From positions 1 through 64,000 of the forward strand of contig NZ_BPQE01000034.1 in assembly GCF_022179085.1 (NCBI RefSeq): a DNA stretch of 64,000 nt, written 5' to 3'. The position numbers were made by a program, and so were the translations under genes. Positions 25,542-35,300 of this stretch are shown here, piece after piece (the stretch's first letter is position 1; every line of letters begins with the position of its first letter). This stretch comes from Methylobacterium aerolatum (GTDB taxonomy: Bacteria; Pseudomonadota; Alphaproteobacteria; Rhizobiales; Beijerinckiaceae). The notes below the pieces were generated by a model that ran no database searches, was not told the origin of the DNA, and saw nothing but the letters and a program-made list of their open reading frames with translations.

Positions 25542-26891
25542 TCAGGACTTGTCGAAGGGGTTCTGCGAGGTCCGCAGGGACAGGCGGATCGGCGTGCCCG
25601 GCAGATCGAAGGCCTCGCGCAGGGCGTTCACGAGGTAGCGGGTGTAGGATTTCGGCAGGGCGTCGAGCTGGTTGCCGAACAAGGCGAAGTGCGGCGGGCG
25701 GCTCTTCACCTGCGTCGCGTACCGGATCTTGATCCGGCGGCCCGACACCGCCGGGGGCGGGTTGCGGGAGAGGGCGTCGCCCAGCCAGTCGTTGATGCGC
25801 GAGGTCGAGACGCGCCGGTCCCAGACGTCGGCGGCGCTCATCACCGCCTGCATCAGCTTGTCCACGCCCTGCCCGGCGAGGCCGGACAGCGGCACCACCG
25901 CCACGCCCCGCACCTGCGGCAGGAGGCGGGTGCAATCCTCGCGCAACTGCTTCAGCAGGCCCGGCTGGTCGGCCACGAGATCCCACTTGTTGAGACCGAT
26001 CACCAGGGCCCGGCCCTCGCTCTCCACGAGGTCAACGATGGTGAGATCCTGCTTCTCGAAGGGGATGGTGGCATCGAGCAGCATCACCACCACCTCGGCG
26101 AAGCGCACGGCGCGCAACCCGTCCGAGACGGCGAGCTTTTCGAGCTTGTCGTCGATCCGGGCGCGGCGGCGCATCCCGGCGGTGTCGTGCAGCTTGATCC
26201 GGCGTCCCCGCCACTCCCAGTCGAGGGAGATCGAATCGCGGGTGATGCCCGCCTCGGGGCCGACCAGGAGCCGCTCCTCGCCGAGCATGGTGTTGATCAG
26301 CGTCGACTTGCCGGCATTGGGCCGCCCGACGATGGCGACGCGCAGCGCCCGGCCGCCGGGGGCGTCCTCGTCGTCCTCCTCGTCGGAATCCGGCTTCGGC
26401 AGGGCCTCGATCAGGGCGTTGTGCAACTCGCCCAGACCCTCGCCGTGCTCGGCGGAGAAGGGGATCGGGTCGCCGAGGCCCAGCGAGAACGCCTCGTAGG
26501 CGCCGCTCATCCCGGCCCCGCCCTCGGCCTTGTTGGCGATGAGGATGACCGGGCAGCCCGCCCGGCGGGTCAACTCGGCGAAGGACTGGTCGGCCGGCAG
26601 CACCCCGGCGCGGGCGTCGATCACGAACAGCACCACGTCGGCGGCGAGGATCGCCGCCTCGGTCTGCATCCGCATCCGTCCGGTGAGGGTGTCGTCGTCG
26701 GCCTCCTCCAGGCCGGCGGTGTCGATGACCCGGAAATGCAGGCCGCCGAAGGCGACGTCGCCCTCGCGCCGGTCGCGGGTCACGCCGGGGCGGTCGTCCA
26801 CCAGGGCGAGCTTCTTGCCCACGAGGCGGTTGAACAGCGTCGACTTGCCGACATTCGGCCGGCCGACGATCGCGACGGTCGGCATATCCAT
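25542..26891 (-). CDS. der: Ribosome-associated GTPase Der (EngA)
   Basis: A 449-residue double GTPase required for 50S ribosome assembly. The first G domain begins [12 protein letters not shown] (about 9-20) and has DTAGLEE. The second begins [12 protein letters not shown] (about 188-199) and has [11 protein letters not shown] and NKWDL. A C-terminal KH-like domain follows. The linker between the G domains is acidic ([13 protein letters not shown]). Length and architecture are normal. It lies 43 bases downstream of the TPR-protein gene on the same strand; in many proteobacteria the two are neighbours (yfgM-bamB-der type order). Confidence 0.97.
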   Translation of the reverse strand: MDMPTVAIVGRPNVGKSTLFNRLVGKKLALVDDRPGVTRDRREGDVAFGGLHFRVIDTAGLEEADDDTLTGRMRMQTEAAILAADVVLFVIDARAGVLPADQSFAELTRRAGCPVILIANKAEGGAGMSGAYEAFSLGLGDPIPFSAEHGEGLGELHNALIEALPKPDSDEEDDEDAPGGRALRVAIVGRPNAGKSTLINTMLGEERLLVGPEAGITRDSISLDWEWRGRRIKLHDTAGMRRRARIDDKLEKLAVSDGLRAVRFAEVVVMLLDATIPFEKQDLTIVDLVESEGRALVIGLNKWDLVADQPGLLKQLREDCTRLLPQVRGVAVVPLSGLAGQGVDKLMQAVMSAADVWDRRVSTSRINDWLGDALSRNPPPAVSGRRIKIRYATQVKSRPPHFALFGNQLDALPKSYTRYLVNALREAFDLPGTPIRLSLRTSQNPFDKS

Positions 26892-26934
26892 CGTCAGTCT
26901 CGAAGTCTGGGGGGCAGGGGTGACACGGGGCGCC

Positions 26935-27645
26935 TCAGCGGACGGTCGGCGGGGGCGGGGCGGCGGCCTCGGGCTTGGCTTCCGTCACGGTGACGGGGCC
27001 GCCCGCGACGATGGCCGCGTAGACCTCGATGCGCTCGCGCAGGGAGCGGGGCGTGTCCGGGTCGGCGACGATCTGGTCGAACCACCGGCTCGCCTCGTCG
27101 TAGTCGCCCTTGCGCAGGGAGGCGAGGCCCAGCATCTCCCGCGCCGTATGCCGGTAGGGGCTGGCGGCGGCGAGGCCCTGGAGGTTGGTGAGCGCCGCGT
27201 CGGGGGTCTTGCCGTCCATGCGGATCAGCGCGGCCCGGAGCCGCGCGAGGTCGCGCAGGCCGTCGCCCAGGGCGGTGTCGCCGGCGAGCGCATCGAACTC
27301 CGTCGCGCCCTTGGCGGGGTCGGCCTTGGCGGTCTCGGCCGCCGAGCGGAAGCGCGAGAGCACGCGGTAGCCCGCCGGGCCCTGGGTTTCGAGGTCGGTG
27401 AAGACCTTGTCGGCCTCCGTCACCTTGCCGTCGCGGGCGAGGTGGTTGGCCTCGTCGTAGCGGACGGAGGCCGCCTCGGCGGCGGCGAGCTGCTGCGCCT
27501 GCCAGTAGCGCCACCCGGCGACGCCCGCGACCACGAGCACCACCACGGCGATGATCACGCTGCTGTAGCGGCGCCAGACCTGCAGGATCCGCTCGCGGCG
27601 GTATTCCTCGTCGACCTCGCGGATGAATTCGTTGTTCTCGGCCAT
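26935..27645 (-). CDS. Membrane-anchored TPR protein, YfgM/ancillary translocon-like
   Basis: A 236-residue protein. The N-terminus [27 protein letters not shown] is followed by one hydrophobic segment (about 29-47, [21 protein letters not shown]), which gives an inside-out anchor. TPR-like helices fill the rest ([36 protein letters not shown]). This matches the YfgM family, which touches the Sec translocon and periplasmic chaperones in E. coli. The C-terminus is Pro-rich. Position directly before der supports the family call. Confidence 0.85.
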   Translation of the reverse strand: MAENNEFIREVDEEYRRERILQVWRRYSSVIIAVVVLVVAGVAGWRYWQAQQLAAAEAASVRYDEANHLARDGKVTEADKVFTDLETQGPAGYRVLSRFRSAAETAKADPAKGATEFDALAGDTALGDGLRDLARLRAALIRMDGKTPDAALTNLQGLAAASPYRHTAREMLGLASLRKGDYDEASRWFDQIVADPDTPRSLRERIEVYAAIVAGGPVTVTEAKPEAAAPPPPTVR

Positions 27646-27763
27646 CGTATCCCGGCCGGCGGCACGCGCCGGACCACCTTCGCGATCCTTGAAGGCCGTG
27701 CGCCTAACACAGGGGCGCGGACTTGGCGACCTGTCTGGCGCGGGGGAGGGGGGTGACGACCTC

Positions 27764-28369
27764 TCACATGCTCCCCGGCCAGACCGACACGCCGATCAGC
27801 GCGTAGTGCAGGTAGCGGGCGAAGAGGAACCACGCGACGACGCCGATCAGCACCACGAGCGCGTCGTTGCGCCAGCCCGCGGGCACGGCCACGGCGGCGC
27901 GGCCGCCTGCGGGCACGCCCGCCGCCCGCTCCCGGCGCTTCAGGCTGATGCGGGCCGAGACCGCCCAGGCCAGGAAGCCGCCGAACAGCAGGATCGAGCC
28001 GAGGTCGCCGTTGGCGAGGAGGTGGGCGGTGGCCCAGATCTTCACGGCGAGCAGCATCGGGTGCTTCGCCTTGGCGCGGATATGGCTCGGGATGTAGGTC
28101 GCCGCGAAGCTGATGAAGGCCAGGAGCACCAGGGTGAGCGCAAGGTGGCGCGTCCAGACCGGCGGGTCCCAGACCGGGATCATGCCGCTCAACCGGTAAT
28201 CGTGATAGCCGACACCGATGAGGATCAGCCCGAGCAGCGACAGGGCGGTGTAGCCGAGCTTGTAGCGATTCTCGCCGATCTGTCCGACGATCGCCGCCCG
28301 GCGCGCGCGGAGCTGCGTGAAGGCGTGGGTGCCGAGGAACAGCACGAGGCCGAGGATCAGAAGGAACAT
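27764..28369 (-). CDS. NnrU family membrane protein
   Basis: A 201-residue integral membrane protein with about six hydrophobic segments. The family pattern is clear: LGTHAFTQLRARRAAIVGQIGENRYKLGYTALSLLGLILIGVGY (about 14-57), then HIRAKAKHPMLLAVKIWATAHLLANGDLGSILLFGGFLAWAV with the conserved KHPxLxAxxxWxxxHLLANGD box. NnrU proteins are found near denitrification and isoprenoid methylation genes, but here there is no such neighbour. Start at 28369 puts the first helix at the N-terminus; longer frames upstream look non-coding. Confidence 0.88.
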   Translation of the reverse strand: MFLLILGLVLFLGTHAFTQLRARRAAIVGQIGENRYKLGYTALSLLGLILIGVGYHDYRLSGMIPVWDPPVWTRHLALTLVLLAFISFAATYIPSHIRAKAKHPMLLAVKIWATAHLLANGDLGSILLFGGFLAWAVSARISLKRRERAAGVPAGGRAAVAVPAGWRNDALVVLIGVVAWFLFARYLHYALIGVSVWPGSM

Positions 28370-28521
28370 GGCGGCCTCGCGGAGGAGCGAACGGTCAGGC
28401 TTCTCAATCGAACTTCGCCGCCCTTGTCCAGGCGCCGCCCGGACGCAGCCCGGCCATGATGGGGGAAACGCTTGACCGGGGGAGCTGGGAATGCGCGCCT
28501 CTGCGCCGGGAGGGCCCTTCG

Positions 28522-29154
28522 ATGACAAGCGAGACCCCGGACGATTCGGTCATCCGTGACGAGGCGACCTTGCGCGCCGGCTTCGGCCCGGTACGGCCGC
28601 TGGCCGGTGAGAAGGTCTTGGACCATCTCGATGCCTACGCGCTGCGCTTCATCGCCCTCTCGCCCTTCCTCGTGCTCGCGAGCGCCGGGGCGGACGGCAC
28701 CGTCGATGCGAGCCCCCGGGGCGACGCCCCCGGCTTCGTCGCGACGCCGGATGCGCACACGCTCGTGATCCCCGACCGGCGCGGCAACAACCGGCTCGAT
28801 TCCTTCACCAACATCCTCACCCGGCCGGAGGTGGGGCTGATCTTCTTCGTGCCCGGCCTGCCCGAGACCCTGCGGGTCAACGGTCCGGCCACGATCACCC
28901 GTGACCCGGCCCTGCTGGCCCCCCTCGCCGCCCAGGACACGGTGCCGACCACGGGGCTCGTGGTGCTGGTGCGGGAGTCGCTGTTCCATTGCGGCAAGGC
29001 GCTGATCCGCTCCCATCTCTGGGACCCGGCGCGGCATGTGGCGCGGGACGGCTTCCCGAGCCTCGGCCGCATCCTCGCCGATCAGACCAAGGCGATCTCC
29101 GTCGAAGAGGCGGAAGCCTCCCTCGTTGAAGCCTACCGGTCGAGGCTCTACTGA
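28522..29154 (+). CDS. Pyridoxamine 5'-phosphate oxidase family protein
   Basis: A 210-residue split-barrel flavin or F420-type protein of the MSMEG_1061 group. The core reads FLVLASAGADGTVDASPRGDAPGFVATPDAHTLVIPDRRGNNRLDSFTNILTRPEVGLIFFVPG (about 49-114), with the R..G....FTN pattern used in cofactor binding. CGKALIRSHLWDP (about 162-174) is the family C-terminal segment. GGGAGGG precedes the chosen ATG by about eight bases. Substrate is unknown. It is followed seven bases later by a short pentad-repeat gene. Confidence 0.85.
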   Translation: MTSETPDDSVIRDEATLRAGFGPVRPLAGEKVLDHLDAYALRFIALSPFLVLASAGADGTVDASPRGDAPGFVATPDAHTLVIPDRRGNNRLDSFTNILTRPEVGLIFFVPGLPETLRVNGPATITRDPALLAPLAAQDTVPTTGLVVLVRESLFHCGKALIRSHLWDPARHVARDGFPSLGRILADQTKAISVEEAEASLVEAYRSRLY

Positions 29155-29181
29155 GAGCCGATGCCGGAGCGAGGAACCCCC

Positions 29182-29412
29182 ATGGACGAGTCACGACCGC
29201 CCGCCCCCCGCGCCCGCACCAGTGCCGCCACGGGGGCCTTCTCCCTCGGGGCGGGCGCGGCCGGGGCCTTCGCGCTGGGTGCCCTGGCGCTGGGCACCGT
29301 GGCGCTCGGCGCCTTCGCCGTGGGGCGCCTCTCCGTCGCCCGGGCGAAGGTCGGCTCCCTGGAGATCGATGAACTCACCGTGCGCACGCTGCGGGTGCTC
29401 CGGGAGGAGTAG
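29182..29412 (+). CDS. Small pentapeptide-repeat-like protein
   Basis: A 76-residue protein with no database-style name I can give. After a Pro/Arg-rich start, eleven consecutive five-residue units run from 18 to 72 with the pattern Gly-x-[Phe/Leu/Val]-x-[Leu/Val]: GAFSL, GAGAA, GAFAL, GALAL, GTVAL, GAFAV, GRLSV, ARAKV, GSLEI, DELTV, RTLRV. Such strict spacing by five suggests a right-handed beta-helix (pentapeptide-repeat type) rather than a membrane helix. GAGCGAGGAA lies just before the chosen ATG. It ends LREE. The gene is close behind the oxidase-family gene and may be in its transcript. Confidence 0.7.
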   Translation: MDESRPPAPRARTSAATGAFSLGAGAAGAFALGALALGTVALGAFAVGRLSVARAKVGSLEIDELTVRTLRVLREE

Positions 29413-29707
29413 GGCGGTCTCCGTTTGCCTCGCATCAGGGTTGCGATGGGAGGCGTGGGCTCCCTCCCCACAAGGGGGGGAGCGCGCGTCGCGCTACCCG
29501 ATCCCCGTTCGATGGAAAAACGCGGAGCGCCGCTGCCGCCGCGCCCACCCGGGCGGGTTGGCATTTGCCTGGAACAAAAGTAGAACTCTCGCAACGCGAC
29601 AGGTGCCTGTGGGTGCCCGGACCGGCGGCATTGCCGACGGGCGGCGGCGGGCGCATGTGTAGGCGGCGACGGCAGCCCCGTGAGATGCGGAACGCAAGGA
29701 GAGATCG
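29413..29707. other. Spacer before ssb with promoter and LexA box
   Basis: About 295 bases. A CTCCCCACAAGGGGGGGAG hairpin near 29464-29482 probably ends transcription from the left and resembles an arm of repeat family 3. The LexA-type box is at 29572-29586. No gene seen. Confidence 0.6.
29572..29586. promoter_or_regulatory. LexA (SOS) box upstream of ssb
   Basis: GAAC at 29572-29575, seven bases (AAAAGTA), GAAC at 29583-29586. GAAC-N7-GAAC (or GTTC-N7-GTTC on the other strand) is the known alphaproteobacterial LexA operator. It lies 122 bases before the ssb ATG, in the only spacer of suitable size, so ssb is probably SOS-inducible. Confidence 0.7.
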
Positions 29708-30265
29708 ATGGCGGGCAGCGTGAACAAGGTGATTCTGGTCGGCAATCTCGGGCGCGACCCCGAGATCCGGCGCCTCGGCTCGGGCGATCCGGTCTGCAAC
29801 CTGCGGATCGCGACCTCGGAGTCGTGGAAGGACAAGAGCTCCGGCGAGCGCAAGGAGAAGACCGAGTGGCACTCGGTCGTCATCTACAACGAGAACCTCT
29901 CGCGGGTGGCCGAGCAGTACCTGCGCAAGGGCTCGAAGGTCTATGTCGAGGGCCAACTCCAGACCCGGAAGTGGACCGACCAGTCCGGTGTCGAGAAGTA
30001 CACGACCGAGGTGGTGCTCCAGCGCTTCCGGGGTGAATTGACGATCCTCGACGGGCGCGGCGGTGGCGGCGGGGAGTTCGCCTCCGAGGAGGAGGGCGGC
30101 GGCCAGATCAGCCGGGGCGGCGACTTCGAAGGCGGCGGCAGCCGCGGGGGCGGGTTCGGTGGCGGTCGCGCACAGGGCGGCGAGCGCCGCCCGGCTCCGG
30201 CTCCCTCCAGCGGTGGCGGCGGTGGCCGGGGTGGCTACGACCTCGACGACGATATTCCGTTCTAG
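29708..30265 (+). CDS. ssb: Single-stranded DNA-binding protein
   Basis: A 185-residue SSB. The N-terminal OB fold (about 1-110) reads [24 protein letters not shown], then [37 protein letters not shown] Gly-rich linker follows (about 118-175). The acidic tip DDDIPF at the extreme end is the docking peptide for repair proteins. AAGGAGA sits just before the ATG. A LexA box lies upstream. The gene ends at a strong hairpin shared with convergent moaA. Confidence 0.97.
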   Translation: MAGSVNKVILVGNLGRDPEIRRLGSGDPVCNLRIATSESWKDKSSGERKEKTEWHSVVIYNENLSRVAEQYLRKGSKVYVEGQLQTRKWTDQSGVEKYTTEVVLQRFRGELTILDGRGGGGGEFASEEEGGGQISRGGDFEGGGSRGGGFGGGRAQGGERRPAPAPSSGGGGGRGGYDLDDDIPF

Positions 30266-30278
30266 GGGCCACGCTTGT

Positions 30279-30310
30279 TTCCCCTCTCCCCGCCTGCGGG
30301 GAGAGGGAAT
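30279..30310. terminator. Bidirectional terminator hairpin between ssb and moaA
   Basis: Arms CCCTCTCCCCGC and GCGGGGAGAGGG pair perfectly around a two-base loop. Short T/A runs flank it (TTTCCC on the left, GGGAAT on the right). It lies in the 51-base gap between two convergent genes. Confidence 0.75.
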
Positions 30311-30316
30311 GCGCGT

Positions 30317-31348
30317 CTACCCCCCCGTCACGCTCATATGCCGTGGCACGGCGGCCGGGCGCTGGCGCTCGATGACGAAGTCGTGGCCTTTCGGCTTGCG
30401 GGTGATCGCCTCCTCCACCGCCTGCGCCAGCACGGCGTCGTCGGGGGTGGCGCGGAGCACCGCACGGAGATCGGCCGAATCCTCCTGCCCGAGGCAGAGG
30501 TAGAGCTGGCCGGTGCAGGTCAGGCGTACCCGGTTGCAGCTCTCGCAGAAATTGTGCGTCAGCGGCGTGATGAAGCCCAGCCGCCCGCCGGTCTCCTCCA
30601 CGCGGACGTAGCGGGCCGGGCCGCCCGTGCGGTCGGGGAGCGGGGTGAGCGTGTAGCGGCTCTCCAGGCGCTGGCGGGCCACGGAGAGGGGCAGGAACTG
30701 GTCGGTCCGGTCGGCCTCGATCTCGCCGAGCGGCATCACCTCGATCAGCGTCATGTCCATGCCGAGCCCGTGCGCCCAGGCGATCATGTCGGGGATCTCG
30801 TCGCCGTTGACGTCGCGCAGGGCCACGGCGTTGATCTTCACCTGCATCCCGGCCTTGCGGGCGGCCTCGATCCCGGCGAGCACCACCGGCAACTCGCCCC
30901 GGCGGGTGACTTCGTGGAACTTGGCCGCGTCGAGTGTATCGAGGGAGACGTTGACGCGCTTCACGCCCAAGGCCGCCAGCTCCGGCGCGAAGCGGGCGAG
31001 CTGCGTGCCGTTGGTGGTGAGTGTCAGCTCCTGCAACGCACCCGAATCAAGGTGGCGCGAAAGCCGCCGGAACAGGTGCATGATGTCGCGGCGCACCAGG
31101 GGCTCGCCGCCGGTGATGCGCAGCTTCCTCACGCCCCGGGCGATAAACACGCCGCAGAGCCGGTCCAGCTCTTCCAGGCTCAGGAGGTCGCGCTTGGGCA
31201 GGAACTGCATGTGCTCCGACATGCAGTAGGCGCAACGCAGGTCGCACCGGTCCGTCACGGAGATGCGGAGATAGGTGATCGCCCGCTGGAACGGATCGAT
31301 CAGCGGCGCCGGCCCGGCTTTCGCCGGAAGGGAGATGGCATCGGGCAT
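30317..31348 (-). CDS. moaA: GTP 3',8-cyclase MoaA
   Basis: A 343-residue radical-SAM enzyme for the first step of molybdenum cofactor synthesis. The SAM cluster cysteines are in CDLRCAYC (Cys35, Cys39, Cys42). [14 protein letters not shown] (about 77-90) is typical. The second cluster has [19 protein letters not shown] near 260-278. The chain ends in Gly-Gly, which is needed for activity in MoaA. The start used begins MPDAIS; no good ribosome site is visible. Relevant here because a molybdenum hydroxylase (PaoABC-type) is encoded at 54.6-58.4 kb. Confidence 0.96.
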   Translation of the reverse strand: MPDAISLPAKAGPAPLIDPFQRAITYLRISVTDRCDLRCAYCMSEHMQFLPKRDLLSLEELDRLCGVFIARGVRKLRITGGEPLVRRDIMHLFRRLSRHLDSGALQELTLTTNGTQLARFAPELAALGVKRVNVSLDTLDAAKFHEVTRRGELPVVLAGIEAARKAGMQVKINAVALRDVNGDEIPDMIAWAHGLGMDMTLIEVMPLGEIEADRTDQFLPLSVARQRLESRYTLTPLPDRTGGPARYVRVEETGGRLGFITPLTHNFCESCNRVRLTCTGQLYLCLGQEDSADLRAVLRATPDDAVLAQAVEEAITRKPKGHDFVIERQRPAAVPRHMSVTGG

Positions 31349-31430
31349 CAGGCGGGATATGATGGGAGGACGGCTCCGGGGCAAGCGCGCCCTGTGGGCG
31401 CAACCCCCGATTGGCCTGAAGGTGTGACCG

Positions 31431-31856
31431 TTGAACCCATCACCGGACCAAGAGTTCTGGCCGACCGAGCTTCGCCTGTCGCCGGACAAGCGAATCTTGC
31501 ACGTCGCCTTCGAGGATGGAACCCGTTTCGCGCTCCCGGCGGAATACCTGCGGGTGTCGAGCCCCTCGGCGGAGGTGCAGGGCCATTCCCCGGCGGAGCG
31601 CAAGGTGCTCGGCGGCAAGCGCAACGTGGCGATCCTCGCGGTGGAGCCCGTGGGCAACTACGCGGTGAAGCTCGGCTTCGACGATCTGCATGATACCGGC
31701 CTCTACGGCTGGGGCTACCTGCACGAACTCGGCCGCAACTACGTCCGCCGCTGGGAGACCTATCTCGGCGAACTCGCCGAGCGCGGGCTCGACCGGGACA
31801 CGGCGGCACCGGCGAAGTCGGGCGGGTGCGGCTCGGGGTCGTGCGGCTGCGGGTGA
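31431..31856 (+). CDS. DUF971 protein (gamma-butyrobetaine hydroxylase N-terminal-like)
   Basis: A 141-residue protein. It reads [33 protein letters not shown] at the start and [23 protein letters not shown] (about 83-105), the DUF971 signature also seen at the front of butyrobetaine hydroxylases. The C-terminus is Cys/Gly-rich ([11 protein letters not shown]) with three cysteines that could hold a metal or Fe-S centre. DUF971 proteins have been tied to Fe-S assembly in some bacteria (established, not shown here). The start is a TTG with GAAGG nine bases before it; no in-frame ATG suits. Confidence 0.82.
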   Translation: MNPSPDQEFWPTELRLSPDKRILHVAFEDGTRFALPAEYLRVSSPSAEVQGHSPAERKVLGGKRNVAILAVEPVGNYAVKLGFDDLHDTGLYGWGYLHELGRNYVRRWETYLGELAERGLDRDTAAPAKSGGCGSGSCGCG

Positions 31857-31866
31857 GGCACGGGAT

Positions 31867-31893
31867 CCCCTCTCCCCGCTTGCGGTGAGGGGG
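31867..31893. terminator. Hairpin between convergent DUF971 and addB genes
   Basis: CCCCTCTCCCCGC pairs imperfectly with GCGGTGAGGGGGG around a short loop. It is similar in sequence to the hairpin after ssb at 30279, so the two may come from one repeat. It lies about 15 bases after the DUF971 stop. Confidence 0.5.
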
Positions 31894-31988
31894 GACTTGC
31901 GCGGGAGCCGACCGGGTTGGCTCGCAAAGACGACCAGGGATCCATGGACGGGTGTGGCTCGACGCGATCGGCGGCGACGCCCCCGCCC

Positions 31989-34900
31989 CTACTCCTCCTC
32001 GCCGGCCTCACCGCCGAGCGACCATTCCTTCACCCGGGCGAGGTGGTCGTAGGCGCCGATCTCGCCCCTGCGCTGCGGGTAGATCCGGGACGCATAGGCG
32101 GCCTTCCCCGTCATGTAGCGGGCGATCAGCTCGCGGAGCTCGCCGAGATGCTCGGCCACGATGGTCTCGACGCTGCGGGAATCGCCCTTGGGCGGCTTCA
32201 CCGGCATGGGCACGAAGGGTTTCCGGCCGCCCGAGGCGTGGACGTAGAGCAGGTCGGGCGTCTGCGCGGTGCGCGGCAGGTCCTTGAAGGCGCCCTGCAT
32301 CAGCATCGCCGCCTCCAGCGTGAGCTGGGGTGAGAAGCCCGCATAGATCGTCTTGGCCGTGGGCACGGTGCCGGTCTTGAAATCGACGATGCAGGCGGTG
32401 CCGTCGGGGCGCAGCTCGATCCGGTCGGCGCGGGCGCGCAGGGTGAAGGAATCCCGGCCCATGGGGATGACCCAGCGCCCCGAAACCTCGGCATGGATGC
32501 GGGTCAGGCCGGTCCGGCGGGCGGCCTCCCAGGGCAGGTAGGCCCGGGCCATGCGGTCGTAGCGCGGCCACCACTCGGCATAGAGGCTCGGATAGGTGTC
32601 GTTGATCGGCGCGAAGATATTCTGGGCGATCTGGAAGAGGCGCTGGTCGGCCTGCGCGGGCAGGGCCTGCGGGTGGGCGACGGTGAACTCCGAAAACACC
32701 CGGTGGACCAGGGAGCCGCGTTCCCCGGCCCCCGGCAGGGCGGCCAGCGGCTCCAGCGGATCGAGGCCCAGCACGTGGCGGGCGAAGATCGCGTAGGGGT
32801 CGCGCACCAGGGTCTCGATCTCAGTGACGCTCAGCGCCCTCGGGAACAGGGCCGGGTCGGGGCGCGGGGCCGGGCGCTTCAGGCGGGGCTGCGGCGGGGC
32901 GGTGTCGAGGGCGGCGGCGAGCGCCGCAAGGCGTCGACCGGCCGTGAGCGCGCCGTCCCAGGCCGCCTCGCCCGCGAAGGCGCGCATCCGCTGGATCAGC
33001 CGGGAGGGCACCGTCGGCGCGCCGTCGCGCTTGAGGGCACGGGTGATCACCGCGTCCTTGCAGCCCAGGGCCTCCACGAAGTCGTGGGCCATCTGGCCGA
33101 TGCGCCGCTCGGGCGGATCGAGGCCGACGCGCTCGCGCATGGGGCGGTTGAGGAAGGCGTCCGTCACGGTGCGCACCGGCCAGACGCCCTCGTCGAGGCC
33201 GCCGACCACGATCCGGTCGGCCCGCAACAGCCGGGCCTCGATCAGGCCGAGGATGCGCAGGCGCGGATGCGGCGAAGGGCCCGAGCAGGCGACCTTCCGC
33301 TCCCGGGCGAGGGCCGTGAAGAAGCTCGGATACTCGTTGAACAGCCCCGTCATGCCGCCGGGCTCGGCCATCGCCAGGTCGTCGAACAGGGTGTCGAGGC
33401 AGGCGAGCGACCCCTCCGCCTCGGGCTCGGGCGCCTCCTCCGGCCCCGCCAGCAGGGCGTCGCAGGCTTGGCGGTGCCCGGCGGCGGTGGCCACGAGGTC
33501 GCAGCGCGCCTCGCACGCGGGACCGGGAAAGGCCGCGAAGGCGTCGTCCAGCCGGTCGAGGATCAGGGCGGCGAGATCCCAGTCGATATCCTTCAGGCGC
33601 TTCTCGGCGCGGGGAATCCGGCGGTCCGGATCCTCCTTGGACCGCCGGGCCGTGAGCGCCCGGCGCAGGCCGGCGAGGCCCGGCGCCGGGGCGGGGCCGC
33701 GCAACAGGCCGATTTCCAGGGCGGCGGCGCCGCGCACCAGATCCCCGCGGCTCATCCCCAGGCGCACCATCGGGTGGGACAACAGGGCGACGAGCCGGGC
33801 GGGGATCGCGTCGGCCTGGGCGCGGGCGAGGTCGGCGGCGAACTCCGCCGCCAGCCGGGCGAGGCGGCCGGCGGGGGCGGCGGCGAGCGCGAGCCCCGCC
33901 GAGTCCTCCGCGACGATGCCCCAGCGCAGCAGCTCCACGGCCACACGCCCGGCCAAGCCCCGGTCGGGGGTGACGAGGAAGGCCGTGGCGCCCGGCGTTT
34001 CCAGGGTCTCGCGGAGCGCGATGGCCGCGATCAACGCCTCCTCGCGCTCGTCGGCGGCCTCGACCAGGGCGAGCCCGTCGAGGCCGAGGCGGGCGGTGGC
34101 CCCGCGCTCGTGCGGATCGAGGGCCGACCACGCGTCGGTGGTGTCGGCCGGCCGCAGGGCCTGCGAGAGCAGGCGGGCGCGGGCGGCCTGGGCCGCGTCG
34201 GCCGTGCCGAGGGGCACGATGGCGGCGCGCTCCATCGCGAGGCCGTCCGGCCCGAGCAGCCGGTGCAGGATCGCCTGCGGATGGCCGTGGGCGATGGCGC
34301 GGTGGACTCCCACGCCGGTCTCGATCCCGTCCCAGCCGGCGGCGTCGAGGTCGAGGTCGAGCCCCGGCAGCACCACCGCGCCGCGGGGTAGCCTCGCCAC
34401 GGCGGCGATCAGCTTGGCGGTGGCCGGCACGGAGCCCAGCGACCCGGCCACGATCACCGGATCGCCGGCCCCCTTGGCGAGGCGCTCGCCCTCCGCCAGC
34501 ACGAGGGCGCGGGCGCGGGCCACCGGATCGGCGAGGCCGCGCTCGGCGAGCAGCTTCGGCCAGTTCTCGGCGGCGATCTTCATGAAATCGAGGGTCAGGC
34601 CGAAATAGCGCGAATACTCGGCCTCCACGGCGCCCGCGATCTCCGACCAGGGCAGGCCCTCGACGGTGAGGGCGTCCATCAGCCCTTCGAGATCGCCCGC
34701 GAGCCCCACCGCGTCGGCCGGGGAGGAGGGGACGAGGAAGGGCACCTCCTCCTGCAGCGGCAGGAGGGAGCGGTCCACGGTCTCGGCCCAGGCCCGGACG
34801 AGGCGCGCCAGGATCAGCCGCCGCTCCAGGGGCGGGATCGGCGGGCGCGTCGGCGCGGCGCCGGCGAGCGACTCGGCCGCGAGGTCGAGTTCCGCCTCGT

Positions 34901-35138
34901 CGGCCTCGCCCAGCGGCACCGTGCGCGGCAGGAGGGCCGCCTCGCCCAGCCGCTCGGCCAGGATCGCGGAGAGCGCCCGCGCCGCCCTGCGGGTCGGCAG
35001 GTAGATCGAGACGGAGGCGAGCGCCAGCGGGTCCCGCGCCACGGGGCCGACGAGGTCCCCGGCGAGCAGCGCCTCGGCCAGGGTCGGCAGGAAGGGAGCG
35101 CCGCGGGTGACGGTGAAGACGGCCTGTCGGGCGGTCAT
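31989..35138 (-). CDS. addB: Double-strand break repair protein AddB
   Basis: A subunit of about 1,050 residues of the AddAB helicase-nuclease, the RecBCD counterpart in alphaproteobacteria. The N-terminus [18 protein letters not shown] is the typical AddB start, where the Walker A is degenerate, and [12 protein letters not shown] follows. The C-terminal PD-(D/E)xK nuclease shows [16 protein letters not shown] and QLTLEAAML. Two ATGs (35138 and 35156) are possible; neither has a good ribosome site. It is divergent from hemF. Its partner addA is not next to it: the next gene to the left (31431-31856) is a convergent DUF971 gene, and no addA occurs in the window. Confidence 0.92.
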   Translation of the reverse strand: MTARQAVFTVTRGAPFLPTLAEALLAGDLVGPVARDPLALASVSIYLPTRRAARALSAILAERLGEAALLPRTVPLGEADEAELDLAAESLAGAAPTRPPIPPLERRLILARLVRAWAETVDRSLLPLQEEVPFLVPSSPADAVGLAGDLEGLMDALTVEGLPWSEIAGAVEAEYSRYFGLTLDFMKIAAENWPKLLAERGLADPVARARALVLAEGERLAKGAGDPVIVAGSLGSVPATAKLIAAVARLPRGAVVLPGLDLDLDAAGWDGIETGVGVHRAIAHGHPQAILHRLLGPDGLAMERAAIVPLGTADAAQAARARLLSQALRPADTTDAWSALDPHERGATARLGLDGLALVEAADEREEALIAAIALRETLETPGATAFLVTPDRGLAGRVAVELLRWGIVAEDSAGLALAAAPAGRLARLAAEFAADLARAQADAIPARLVALLSHPMVRLGMSRGDLVRGAAALEIGLLRGPAPAPGLAGLRRALTARRSKEDPDRRIPRAEKRLKDIDWDLAALILDRLDDAFAAFPGPACEARCDLVATAAGHRQACDALLAGPEEAPEPEAEGSLACLDTLFDDLAMAEPGGMTGLFNEYPSFFTALARERKVACSGPSPHPRLRILGLIEARLLRADRIVVGGLDEGVWPVRTVTDAFLNRPMRERVGLDPPERRIGQMAHDFVEALGCKDAVITRALKRDGAPTVPSRLIQRMRAFAGEAAWDGALTAGRRLAALAAALDTAPPQPRLKRPAPRPDPALFPRALSVTEIETLVRDPYAIFARHVLGLDPLEPLAALPGAGERGSLVHRVFSEFTVAHPQALPAQADQRLFQIAQNIFAPINDTYPSLYAEWWPRYDRMARAYLPWEAARRTGLTRIHAEVSGRWVIPMGRDSFTLRARADRIELRPDGTACIVDFKTGTVPTAKTIYAGFSPQLTLEAAMLMQGAFKDLPRTAQTPDLLYVHASGGRKPFVPMPVKPPKGDSRSVETIVAEHLGELRELIARYMTGKAAYASRIYPQRRGEIGAYDHLARVKEWSLGGEAGEEE

Positions 35139-35172
35139 GGGGGGCTGGTGTTTCATCAAAACGGGACGGGTG

Positions 35173-35210
35173 GGCATCCCCTCTCCCTGCAGACGGGGAG
35201 AGGGGATGCC
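35173..35210. repeat. Strong inverted repeat in the addB-hemF divergent spacer
   Basis: GGCATCCCCTCTCC on the left and GGGGAGAGGGGATGCC on the right, with a loop of about eight bases (CTGCAGAC). It is between divergent starts, so it is not a normal terminator. It resembles the arms of the hairpins at 30279 and 31867 and may be a repeat unit or a regulatory hairpin. Confidence 0.6.
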
Positions 35211-35300
35211 CCGACCGCCATGGGAACAATCCCTATACGCCACCCCGGCGAGGCGGTCAGCCCGATTGACGCCCGTCCGGCAGGGTGGGAAAGCCAGGGC

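Noticed and set aside
29464-29482. Hairpin before ssb considered as a third full family 3 copy
   Set aside because: Only one arm-like hairpin is present; the GGTGGTGCCG core is missing, so it is at most a fragment or a terminator.
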